Assembly: GCA_001310555.1 (NCBI GenBank) | Contig: BAXO01000017.1 | Span: 1 to 64,000, forward strand | Direction: 5' to 3' | Length of the DNA: 64,000 nt | DNA from: Bacillus sp. JCM 19058 | Lineage (GTDB): Bacteria; Bacillota; Bacilli; Bacillales_H; Bacillaceae_D | In this document: one piece after another, positions 9,875 through 18,104 of the stretch | Layout: every line of letters starts with the position of its first letter | How positions within the stretch are numbered: position 1 is the first letter of the stretch | The notes under the pieces: generated by a model | Seen by the model: the letters and a program-made list of their open reading frames with translations, nothing else | The model's database searches: none | Told to the model about the DNA's origin: nothing | Made by a program: the position numbers and the translations under genes

Positions 9875-10865
9875 TTATAAGTAATTTTTGCGTAATTCGG
9901 CCATTGATTTCGGAGAGATGTAACCAGGGGCCACATCGTACACTGTTTTAGCTCCTACCTGACCCTCTTTGCTCATACGAAAAGCCGCTCTTGCATAGGC
10001 TGTCAATACGCTCGCCGTAAATTCTGGATTACTGCTTAAATTCAAGCTGAACTCTATGTTTTGCTGCTGATGAGCCTGACCCGTTTTTCCACTCCGAATC
10101 ACGAATCCGCCATGCGGCATCTGAGCATGATTTCTTTTCAATTCGTCTTCTGTAATGAAATTGACCGTCGTTTCGTATTCGGCAAAATAGTTCGGCATCG
10201 ACTTAATGGTTTGTTCTATCTTGGCCCGATCGGCTTCTTCTTCCGCCACAATATAACATTCCCGCTTGTGCTTTTCACTATTTGATAATGTAGGGTTTTC
10301 CCCGTTCCTTACCCGATTTATCGCATCTTCTGACGGGATTGTATATTGAACGCCATGTTTTACACCCTCTACTCTTCTCACAGCATCTGAATGTCCTTGG
10401 CTCAAGCCTTTCCCCCAAAATGTATATGTATCCCCTTCCGGTAATATCGCTTCTGACATGACCCGATTAATGGAGAAAAGACCCGGATCCCAGCCAACCG
10501 ATATAATGCTTATCTTCCCACTCGCTTTCGCCACTCGGTCGACAGATTCAAAGAATTCCGGGATCTTCGCATGTGTATCGTAGCTATCGACTGTATGAAA
10601 CATTTCAGCAAAAAAAAGGCACTTGTTCAGGAAGATCAGTGGCTGAACCACCACATAAAATCATGACATCGATAGTATTTGTATAATCCTTTGCAGCTTC
10701 GATCGGCAACACTTTGACTTCCGGATCCAACACATGGACCAGGCTCGGCTCGCGCCTTGTAAACACAGCGACAAGCTTCATATCCGGTTGTTGCTGAATA
10801 GCTGCTTCAGCTCCCCTGCCTAAATTTCCGTAACCGACGATACCAACCTTAATTGTTTCTTTCAT
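9875..10865 (-). CDS. ddh: meso-Diaminopimelate dehydrogenase (one frameshift)
   Basis: About 330 residues. NADPH-dependent enzyme that makes meso-diaminopimelate in one step from tetrahydrodipicolinate, for lysine and peptidoglycan. The Rossmann motif is VGIVGYGNLGRG; the middle has VSVGWDPGLFS and WGKGLSQGHSDA; the C-terminus has NPEFTASVLTAYARA and VAPGYISP. The start ATG 10865 follows GGAGGAGAA. The frame breaks at the run of eight at 10610-10617 (between DLPEQVPFF and AEMFHTVDSYDTH); dropping one base rejoins it. It is a single-gene unit with its own terminator. The enzyme occurs in only part of the Bacillaceae. Confidence 0.92.
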
Positions 10866-10937
10866 CAATTTCTCCTCCAATAATCTGTTCACTTTTGCTA
10901 TTTAATTAGTCGTCCTTCGAAGATCGTGTGAAGTCGG

Positions 10938-11636
10938 CTAATTGGCCCCAGCTTCGAGCAAGAGCTGTTCAATTTCCTTAAAGCCTCTTTCGCGGGCATG
11001 CTTTAAAGGGCTGACTCCATCGTTGTCGGAAATGTTCACATCCGCCCCGTGTTTGATTAATAATTGAATCGTTTCCTGCTGCTTTTCACCGCCGTCATTT
11101 AAAATAATCGCCTCTAGCAATGCCGTCCAGCCGAGATTATTAATATGGTTAACATCGCTGTCAGTATTCGTCAAAAGCTCTTTCACCACTTCGACATAGC
11201 CGTGCTCGGCGGCAGGAATTAATGCAATTCCCCCAAATCGATTTGTAATCGACGGATCGGCACCAGCATCGATCGTCAACTTTAAAATATCGAGGTACCC
11301 TTGTGCTCCCGCATACAAAAATGGGCTATTTTTTATCTTATCTTGAATGTTCACATCCGCTCCTGCGTCCACAAGCGCTCTCGCAGTCGTCAAGTCGTTA
11401 TTATAGGTGGCAATCATTAACGCTGTTCTTCCTTCGCCGTCCTGGATGTCAAGCGTAGCACCTTCCTTTATCAACTGCTTTACTTTGGCCGTGTCCTGAT
11501 TTGCTGCTGCTTGAAGCAATTGTTCATTCATCGCACCTATCTCCTTTCCCCCGTCATTCATTCTCTCTTGCATTTCCAGAGCACATCCAAAAAGGAAAAG
11601 CATGCATCCCATATATACAATAAGCCAAATTCGCAT
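10938..11636 (-). CDS. Ankyrin-repeat lipoprotein
   Basis: 232 residues. The N-terminus is a lipoprotein signal (WLIVYMGCMLFLFGC, lipobox LFGC, Cys near residue 18), followed by about five ankyrin repeats such as EGRTALMIATYNNDLTTAR and DNDGVSPLKHARERG. It is expected on the outer face of the membrane as a protein-binding scaffold; the partner is unknown. It is co-directional with ddh but separated by its own start region. The ribosome site (AGGGG) sits rather far from the ATG. Confidence 0.8.
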   Translation of the reverse strand: MRIWLIVYMGCMLFLFGCALEMQERMNDGGKEIGAMNEQLLQAAANQDTAKVKQLIKEGATLDIQDGEGRTALMIATYNNDLTTARALVDAGADVNIQDKIKNSPFLYAGAQGYLDILKLTIDAGADPSITNRFGGIALIPAAEHGYVEVVKELLTNTDSDVNHINNLGWTALLEAIILNDGGEKQQETIQLLIKHGADVNISDNDGVSPLKHARERGFKEIEQLLLEAGAN

Positions 11637-12049
11637 GAAATAACATACCCCTCTCCCCCGTCAATACTCGAAATACAAGTCGTCGATCGTTCTGATATGC
11701 TCCTAGTCATGACAGGCGTTAGCTCCCCTTCGTGAGCTCTTCTTTCGCCAAGTGTTGATTTCACCTGATTGTAAGTATAGACTTTATCGATAGGTCAACC
11801 GTTCTCCTACACGATCATAGTAGAAAAAGTCATAATCAATCCAAGTCTTCACTTCCATACACATGCGAACCCCTTATCGATCCAATCCCGTTTGAAATCT
11901 TGAACGCAATGTAGATGACAGGAACGAAATGACCACGACTATACTCGGTGATTTTTTATTCGTCATGAACTGTGAAGTGAGCTCATTTTCGCATGCGCTC
12001 TTACTAAGTATAGCAAATTAGCCGACAATCTAGGGAACTGGATCGAAAA
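11637..12049. other. Intergenic, no gene seen
   Basis: Spacer between the ankyrin lipoprotein and the small membrane protein. Overlapping short open frames at the lipoprotein start look like shadows. I find no RNA motif. Confidence 0.4.
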
Positions 12050-12343
12050 CTATTGCTCTTCGGCTATGACGGTTCCGTTATAAATAACAATTCGCTTGCC
12101 ATCCAAATCGAATAAGATTTTGTTTCCGTATTCTGTGTCCTGAATATCAATTTTCCCTTCATATTGCTCAAGTAGTTCTCCGCTATCACTGTAAACTTTG
12201 ACAACCCTTTCTATTCCCCCGGCATTGTTTGACTGCCAATTTTTTACAGCACGCTGCCCTGATGCTGTACTAAAATACCAAATAAATAATCCCGCTATAA
12301 TGCCAACGACAATCACAGCTGCCCAAATGCTTGCTTTTTTCAT
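12050..12343 (-). CDS. Small membrane-anchored protein, unknown function
   Basis: About 97 residues with one N-terminal membrane helix (AAVIVVGIIAGLFIWYF), then a small soluble domain GQRAVKNWQSNNAGGIERVV..VYSDSGELLEQYEGKIDIQD..KILFDLDGKRIVIYNG. The pattern (SGELL..YEGKI..DLDGKR.VIYNG) resembles small Firmicutes and phage proteins of unknown function. Start 12343 rather than 12349, because GGAGGG would otherwise touch the start codon. Confidence 0.7.
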   Translation of the reverse strand: MKKASIWAAVIVVGIIAGLFIWYFSTASGQRAVKNWQSNNAGGIERVVKVYSDSGELLEQYEGKIDIQDTEYGNKILFDLDGKRIVIYNGTVIAEEQ

Positions 12344-12723
12344 GTTCATCCCTCCATAAGACTTCTGTGTAACAATTTACGTACAAGCTGTACAATTAGT
12401 TTCAAATTCGCCGCACTCAGCGAAATTCCCTTCGTATTAATGATGCCGTGGTGCTCAAAAAGTTCGTAAGAGGAGGCGTATCCGTTCTGTGGCATGCTTA
12501 TTGTCTCAGTGTGAATGAAGAAGGGTGTTTATTCGAGATATCAAGTCTGAAGCGAATTGTTTAGTTCCCATAAACAAAGAGGTCTTTGCGTGGTTTATTT
12601 AACTATTTATAAAAGTGAGTCAATTTCATAAATGCCTATTTCAGAAATAAATGCGAAGATCATTAGCCGACATACACAGAATGGTTCGCTATGTTAAATG
12701 GCCATTGTAAAGATCGGAACGGC
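12344..12723. other. Intergenic, possible coding remnant
   Basis: No complete gene. A plus-strand open stretch near 12440-12560 reads FVRGGVSVLWHAYCLSVNEEGCLFEI in part, which looks mildly protein-like. It has no start or ribosome site and I cannot assign it. Confidence 0.25.
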
Positions 12724-12818
12724 AGGTGGTCGACTCCTGCGGGAGAAAAGGCCCCGGTAAAACTAGGAGGGCTTTGCCCGACGAAGGCTTACCAGCCGCC
12801 CGCGGAAAGCGACCACCT
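12724..12818. repeat. GC-rich stem repeat of the type dispersed in Bacillus genomes
   Basis: Perfect outer stem AGGTGGTCG / CGACCACCT, with inner CTCCTGCGGG facing CCCGCGGAAAGCG and an AGGAGGGCTTTGCCC section between. The wording CTCCTGCGGGA..GAAGGCTTACC..CCCGCGGAAAGCG is one I recall from repeated intergenic elements in Bacillus and Geobacillus. It is far more GC-rich than its surroundings. Function unknown; only one copy lies in this window. Confidence 0.6.
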
Positions 12819-13117
12819 AGAGTGGAAATCAATGATCAAATGATCGTGTTCGGATTTGACACTCAATCATTGAATGATGAAATTGATTCAAGTATATTTG
12901 TTAAATCAATTTACATAGTAAACATTCTGGGTCGTATTATTATGATCATTTTTACTAGAGGTGTTAAAATATTGATTGTTAAAAACAAGCTCAAATGCTA
13001 AAAATGTAAACACAATTACGGACTATTAGATTTGCAAACATTTACAGTATCAGTTGGACAAAAAACAAACATAAGCTCCATTGCTGAAGTAGTGGGTCCT
13101 GAGAGGAGTTTTCTAAA

Positions 13118-14322
13118 GTGAAGAGATTAATTGGGTTAGCTTGTTTTGCATATCTCCTAACCGGTGTTGGCCATATAATTATTGGGACGGTTTTAGAACC
13201 CATGATTAATTACTATCGTTTAAGTTATAGTGACGGTGGACAACTAATAATGAATCAGTTCATGGGTTTTTTAGTAGGTGTTATACTAACCCCTTACCTT
13301 ATAAAGAAAATAGGGAGACGGTTTACGCTCTTGATCGCCATGATTATGTTCGCAACTGTACAGTTTTTCTTATATTCATTAATACCTTGGAACTGGCTAT
13401 TAACAGTTATTCCATTTGGAGGAGCAGGATTTGGAATTATAGAAACGTTGCTGGCAGGTATGATTATAGCAGAATTGAAAAATAGAAAAGCCTCTATTAT
13501 GGTTTTAACTGAACTATGTTTTGGCATTGGAGCATTGACGATTCCAATCGTCGCAGCTCTTCTCATCGCAACAGGCAATTGGAATTCTATTTTTCTCATT
13601 GTTTCAATTTTAGTTAGCGTTAGTTTTCTATTATGGTTTTTTTGTCCGTTTTGGCAAATATGAATATATCCTTAAAAATAAACATACGGAAAAATCGAAT
13701 ACTAATAATGCCCCACCAATTAAGTATTCAAAGTTATCTTTTCCATTACTAGCGTTAGGAGCGTGTTTTTTTTCTTTCTATATGTTGGATTAGAAATGAC
13801 ATTTCCAAATTATTTACCTTCCATTTTAGCATTGACATCTGACTTATCGAGCTCAACTTTAGCTTTAAGTATCACAGTCTTTTGGGGAGCGATGACATTA
13901 GGAAGATTAGTCATGATTTTCGCTGTAAATAGAGTCGGAATTTGGAAGTTGTTTTCCATAACGGTTGTGGGGCAAATGTTAACTATCGGTTTATTTGCTG
14001 CCTCCCAGAATGCTACTTTTAGCTTTATCATCATTTTCATTGCCGGCTTTATAATGGGGGGAATTTTCTCTTTAGGCTCTTAGTTGTTAACGAAGGCATT
14101 CCAGGTCTCGAAGATAGAACTACTAGCATTTTAATTGCTATGGGGGGACTTGGCGGTGCTGTAATACCTCGATTTGCCGGAAGCCTGCTTGATCAATATC
14201 CCGTACAAACAACCCTATGGGTCATGTTCGGGCTTGCTGTTCTGATGACTTTTTTACTTCTGCTTATACAAAGGGCGTCAAAGAAATCATTTGAATTACA
14301 ATATAAAAAGAAACCTGCTTAA
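13118..14322 (+). CDS. Major facilitator superfamily transporter (three frameshifts)
   Basis: About 400 residues, twelve hydrophobic segments expected. The MFS loop 2-3 motif appears as GFLVGVILTPYLIKKIGRR. The second half has LGRLVMIFAVNRVG and GGAIPRFAG-like text (GGLGGAVIPRFAGSLLD). GTG 13118 follows AGAGGAG. Frame changes: T7 near 13637, T8 near 13768 (one base short) and a missing T near 14082. It stands alone between the stem repeat and the ArsR unit. The substrate is not predictable; the shape fits sugar or drug exporters. Confidence 0.8.
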
Positions 14323-14344
14323 TTATTTGCAGGTTTCTTTTTAT
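14306..14344 (+). terminator. Rho-independent terminator of the MFS gene
   Basis: Stem AAAGAAACCTGC / GCAGGTTTCTTT overlaps the stop codon of the transporter and runs into TTTTTAT. Confidence 0.85.
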
Positions 14345-14630
14345 TCTTTCCTGAACCCCCCTGACATCTACTATATAGTGGGCTTGTTATTGTTAGATTG
14401 GTGCTTGAAATGGCCGTTAGTGATGACGACAATCGTAGTTAACAGCCAGCATATTCAACCTCAGGGCGATGGCTTCAATAGCTTTTAAATGCTCGATCTT
14501 AAGATTGTACATTTACTGCACGATGGCCCGCCTTCAAAGAAGAGCCTGCGCATAAATAAACGGACTTAGCAATTCATTTTATTCCGTCGGTAATTTCTGA
14601 AGCTTGTCTTCTCAGAACTTTTCCTAATAA

Positions 14631-14963
14631 TCAATCCGACTCGTTATCGTCCTCTACATACTCTTTAAGAGCAGACAGTTTTCCATCCCAGTATTGTTCG
14701 AAAAATTCAAGCCAATCCTTTAATGTGACCAGTGGTTCTGGCTGAAGCCTATACCGTGTTTCCTGTCCAGCCTTCCGCCTAATGACAAGACCAGCTTCAA
14801 AAAGAACATGCAGATGTTTGTTAACGGCCGTACGGCTTATCGGGAAGCATTCCGTAATGGCGGCAATCGACATTTCTTTATTAGCAAGCAATTTTAACAG
14901 CTTGCGACGGGTAGGGTCGGCAATGGCTTGAAATACATCGTGCTTTGACAAAGATGAGCCCAT
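14631..14963 (-). CDS. ArsR-family winged-helix transcription regulator
   Basis: 110 residues. Typical one-domain repressor: FQAIADPTRRKLLKLLANKEMSIAAITECF is the first half, and ISRTAVNKHLHVLFEAGLV the recognition helix. No metal-binding Cys pair is visible, so it is more like the ArsR proteins that travel with SRPBCC (AHSA1) genes than a metal sensor. It lies directly downstream of the SRPBCC gene with overlap or near-overlap. The palindrome at 15389-15437 is the probable operator for the pair. Confidence 0.88.
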   Translation of the reverse strand: MGSSLSKHDVFQAIADPTRRKLLKLLANKEMSIAAITECFPISRTAVNKHLHVLFEAGLVIRRKAGQETRYRLQPEPLVTLKDWLEFFEQYWDGKLSALKEYVEDDNESD

Positions 14964-15366
14964 TTATGCTCGATATATTTGGGGAGATTCTCTTTGACGA
15001 TTTTTTTCCCAACCGCCGTCCATAGTCTCACGAACTTTTGACTTTTCTGACTTCCAGCCAGAATGAATAAGGGTAAACTCTGTTTTGCCCCCTGCTAATT
15101 TTTTTCAATTCAAAGGTAAGATGCCATTCCTCATCCCAGTCGAAGCTGACACGGTTCGGAGGATCGAGCTCAGTTACTTTACAAGGAGAGTCACCGTATG
15201 GACCTGCATGAAGAATAAACTCCTTTCCCAAAACAGGTTCGAAAGTATTTGACATCCACCAAGCTGCAATACCTTCTGATGTTGCAACAGCATCCCATAC
15301 TTTTTCAATCGGAGCATTAAGTACGACCACTTTACGGATTTCCGGTAATGATTTCTGTGTTTGCAT
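14964..15366 (-). CDS. SRPBCC/AHSA1 domain protein (two frameshifts)
   Basis: START/Bet v1-like ligand-binding domain: IRKVVVLNAPIEKVWDAVAT, EGIAAWWMSN and NRVSFDWDEEWHLTFEL. Frame changes at the A7 run near 15104 and the A7 run near 15004 restore FTLIHSGWKSEKSK and GWEKIVKENLPKYIE. The exact C-terminus is unclear: the corrected frame may run on into the ArsR gene to about 14894. Start 15366 is chosen because GGAGG lies just before it. The pair looks like a two-gene autoregulated unit. Confidence 0.8.
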
Positions 15367-15388
15367 AACGAATACCTCCACATTTCAA

Positions 15389-15437
15389 TTAACACCAAAA
15401 GGTGTTATAAAACGATTATAACACCTTTTGGTGTTAA
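15389..15437. promoter_or_regulatory. Double palindromic operator in front of the SRPBCC-ArsR unit
   Basis: A perfect 22-base inverted repeat with a five-base centre (aacga). Each arm holds AACACC-N4-GGTGTT, itself a near-palindrome, so the element is two identical operator sites back to back. It sits between the SRPBCC start and its upstream region, where ArsR autorepression would act. Confidence 0.75.
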
Positions 15438-15511
15438 TGCAAATTATTATGTTAATGCAATCAATTTAAATTAGATTTGCGACTTAGCCATTTAGGGATG
15501 ATATTTTTTTG

Positions 15512-15540
15512 TTGACATTTTAGATAATATCATTTAATTT
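15512..15540 (+). promoter_or_regulatory. Probable sigma-A promoter of the FAD oxidoreductase gene
   Basis: TTGACA at 15512-15517 is followed after about 17 bases by an AT-rich -10-like TTTAATTT region near 15533-15540. It lies immediately upstream of the TetR-type operator. Confidence 0.5.
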
Positions 15541-15544
15541 ATTA

Positions 15545-15565
15545 ATGAATGAACTGTTCATTCAT
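15545..15565. promoter_or_regulatory. TetR-type operator palindrome
   Basis: Perfect ten-base arms, ATGAATGAAC and GTTCATTCAT, around a single T. It sits between the promoter and the oxidoreductase start. The TetR regulator encoded downstream is the obvious candidate to bind it. Confidence 0.7.
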
Positions 15566-15619
15566 CTATGAGTTACCTTTTCACATGAAGCAATTAATTT
15601 ATTAATGGAGGTTATGATT

Positions 15620-17097
15620 ATGCTCAAAACAGTTAATTGGGAAAAAGCGATTGTGATTGGCGGTGGAATGGCAGGACTACTCTCTGCAAGAGTACTTTCT
15701 GATTATTATGCAGAAGTGCTTATCATTGAAAAAGATGATTTACCTGTGAAACCCGAAATTCGCGCAGGCACTCCTCAAGCTTTCCATCCACATCGATTTA
15801 CTCCTAGAGGTAAAATGATAACGGAACGGCTATTCCCTGGATTTAATAATGAATTACTCACTTGCGGAGCCCCATCCACACAGAATAAAATGGTTCACCA
15901 GATCAATCAATACGGCTCCCTTGTCATGACCAACACAGATAATAATGCAACATTTAGCAGAGCTCTATTTGAGTGGGTATGCCGTCAGCGCGTGAAAGAG
16001 ATTTCCAATATTAAATTTCTTACTAAGGTTAACGTAATCGGCTTGCTTATGTCATCAGATCAAACAGCTGTAACAGGTGTCCATGTGCGGGAACGAAAAC
16101 AACAAGGTCAACAGAAACAACTGGATGCAGACATAGTCATTGATACTAGTGGTCGTTTCTCTAAATTGGCAAATTGGCTACAGGATCTCGATTTGATGTT
16201 CCAAATCCCGATATTCTCAAAGTCTCGCTTGGTTATAGCACCCGCCATTACAGGATCCCCTCTCATTTTTCAGAAAAGTGGGATGTTATTCGAATTGCAG
16301 GAGACCCGTCTAATAAGACTTTAACCGGAGTATTTTCCACCATTGAAAACAACATCGCTGAAACAGTCCTTTACAGTCCTGGCGGGCATTATCCAACCGT
16401 GAATGTCGATGAGTATGAACAAGAGGTTGCAAAGCTTGCCGACCCATTAATAGCTGAAGTGCTGCAAGAGCTTGAGCCAATTACAGCTCCTAGAGGTTAT
16501 AGAATTACTGAATTATTCCGTCATCATTTTGAAGAAATGGAGCGATGGCCATCAGGGTTGTTAGTATTAGGAGATGCCTTCTGCAATTTTGATCCAATTT
16601 TTGGCCAAGGAATTTCAATGGCTGCAATAGAAGTAGAAATGTTAGAGTCCTGCTTACACGAACAACATAAGCGTCCTTCGCCTTATTTTGAACGAAACAT
16701 ACTCAAAAAAATGAATGAAATTGTTGAACCTGCCTGGTGGTTGAATTGTGCTGCTGATCTACCATGGCAAAGAGTATCCTATGTGGGCAAACCGCTGAAA
16801 AGCATTGAATTTGCTCAAAAATACTTTGCATTGTATATTAAACATGCCACTACCAAACGTAATTTTGAGCGTTATAGTTTGTATTGGGCGGTGAATACTT
16901 TACTGTTACCGTTAGAGCAAATAGTTAATTCGGAAATGCTCTCTTCCATTCTTGCTTCCGAAGAGGACTCTTCTGAAAGCAAAGAATTGCTCGATGAACT
17001 CTCAAAGGCATGTGGCCAGACTCTTGAGGAACAATTGTCTGAGATAATACCTTCCTTTCCCTCAACAGCCTTTGAACATTTGAATGCACAATCATAA
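15620..17097 (+). CDS. FAD-dependent oxidoreductase/monooxygenase (one frameshift)
   Basis: About 490 residues. The N-terminal dinucleotide motif is VIGGGMAGLLSARVL; a second FAD contact is LVLGDAFCNFDPIFGQGISMAA, typical of group A flavin monooxygenases and geranylgeranyl-reductase/epoxidase relatives. One base is missing near 16194, where NWLQDL joins FDVPNPDILKVSLGY. Start 15620 follows GGAGG. It is transcribed with the TetR gene 26 bases downstream. The substrate is unknown; a detoxification role under TetR control is plausible. Confidence 0.82.
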
Positions 17098-17123
17098 TGA
17101 ATAATTATAAGGAGTGAAACATC

Positions 17124-17723
17124 ATTGCACCTTTAAACGAAGAACAATTACAGCAAATTCGTGATGAACGAAAAGAACAAATTATAGTAGCGGGTCTTAA
17201 GGTCTTTGCCCGCCGGGGAATTATAGGCACGAAAATGAGTATGATTGCTAGTGAAGCTGGAATAAGTACTGGGCTTCTCTACCGCTATTTTCATTCCAAA
17301 GATGAACTTTTTACTACAATCGTTCAGCAAGCAACAGAAGAATCTATTGCCGGCATCAAGAGTATCTATCAACTACCTGGAACGCCTTTAGATAAAATAA
17401 AAACGTTAACTACTGACATCCTCAATGAAGGCTCCCAACTTTATTTCATGTTGATGCATCACGCCCGTACGTCTGACGAAGTACCAATAAAGGCCAAAGA
17501 GCTAATTGAGGAAAATTCAATACAGACTTACATCGACATATTGGAACCTCTATTCATTGAAGGACAGGAGAAAGGGGAATTTGCAGCAGAAAATCCTAGC
17601 GAACTAATATCAGGCTATTTATCCATTCTGGCTGGGCTAATGACGTTGAATATTAACGGAGATGAAAATTATCACATGCCAAAAGTCGATTTATTATTAA
17701 GATTTATAGTTAGGCCTTCTTAA
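17124..17723 (+). CDS. TetR-family regulator with an apparent ATT start codon
   Basis: 199 residues. The helix-turn-helix region reads KMSMIASEAGISTGLLYRYFHSKDELF. The frame extends upstream of the first ATG (17229) through APLNEEQLQQIRDERKEQI, a normal TetR N-terminus, back to ATT 17124. A TGA lies just upstream in frame. AAGGAG at 17109-17114 stands nine bases before the ATT, so ATT appears to be the start codon unless it is a misread ATG. It probably represses the upstream oxidoreductase operon through the palindrome at 15545. Confidence 0.8.
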   Translation: MAPLNEEQLQQIRDERKEQIIVAGLKVFARRGIIGTKMSMIASEAGISTGLLYRYFHSKDELFTTIVQQATEESIAGIKSIYQLPGTPLDKIKTLTTDILNEGSQLYFMLMHHARTSDEVPIKAKELIEENSIQTYIDILEPLFIEGQEKGEFAAENPSELISGYLSILAGLMTLNINGDENYHMPKVDLLLRFIVRPS

Positions 17724-17735
17724 CTGCGAATAGGG

Positions 17736-17788
17736 TACCGTCAGGAAAATGCGTCTAGCGTTGTAAATTTGCGTTTTCCTGACGGTAC
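17736..17788. repeat. Inverted repeat after the TetR gene
   Basis: Perfect 15-base arms GTACCGTCAGGAAAA / TTTTCCTGACGGTAC with a 23-base loop. No T run follows on either side, so it is an atypical terminator or a small mobile or structural repeat. Confidence 0.5.
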
Positions 17789-17852
17789 GGCACCCCTAAA
17801 CCACTGGGAAATATAGGATTTTATTTAAATATTTTTCTTTTCTCCCAAAAAG

Positions 17853-18057
17853 TTAATTAATGTACCTCTCTTCCGTCTCACGAACCCAATCCAAATCTTT
17901 AACGAGGTGCTGATTTTTCTCTTCCCATTCGAGACCAATTACTTTGCGAGCATTCTTCTGCTCTTGGACAGGTATGATAAAACAAGCGATAAAGAGGCAC
18001 GTACGGCCCTTTTGCTGTTGCTGCAGACTGAAAAAACTCCACTGTATGTTCTGTCAA
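17853..18057 (-). pseudogene. Short frameshifted coding remnant, unknown
   Basis: On the minus strand one frame reads MTEHTVEFFQSAATAKG and LYRLFYHTCPRAEE, and a second then gives NARKVIGLEWEEKNQHLVKDL and VRETEERYIN before TAA. Together they look like one small protein of about 65 residues with a one-base shift. There is no convincing ribosome site. I do not recognise it; it may be the tail of a lost gene. Confidence 0.35.
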
Positions 18058-18063
18058 TTATTG

Positions 18064-18072
18064 TGGTATAAT
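18064..18072 (+). promoter_or_regulatory. Extended -10 promoter element of lytS
   Basis: TGGTATAAT, a consensus extended -10, lies about 30 bases before the lytS start. No good -35 stands 17 bases upstream. Confidence 0.5.
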
Positions 18073-18104
18073 TTGACCAGCGTTGTTCAATAAGGATGTT
18101 GTCG

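Noticed and set aside
12726..13001. 91-codon open frame across the stem repeat
   Set aside because: It starts inside the GC-rich repeat and runs through AT-rich spacer with no ribosome site.
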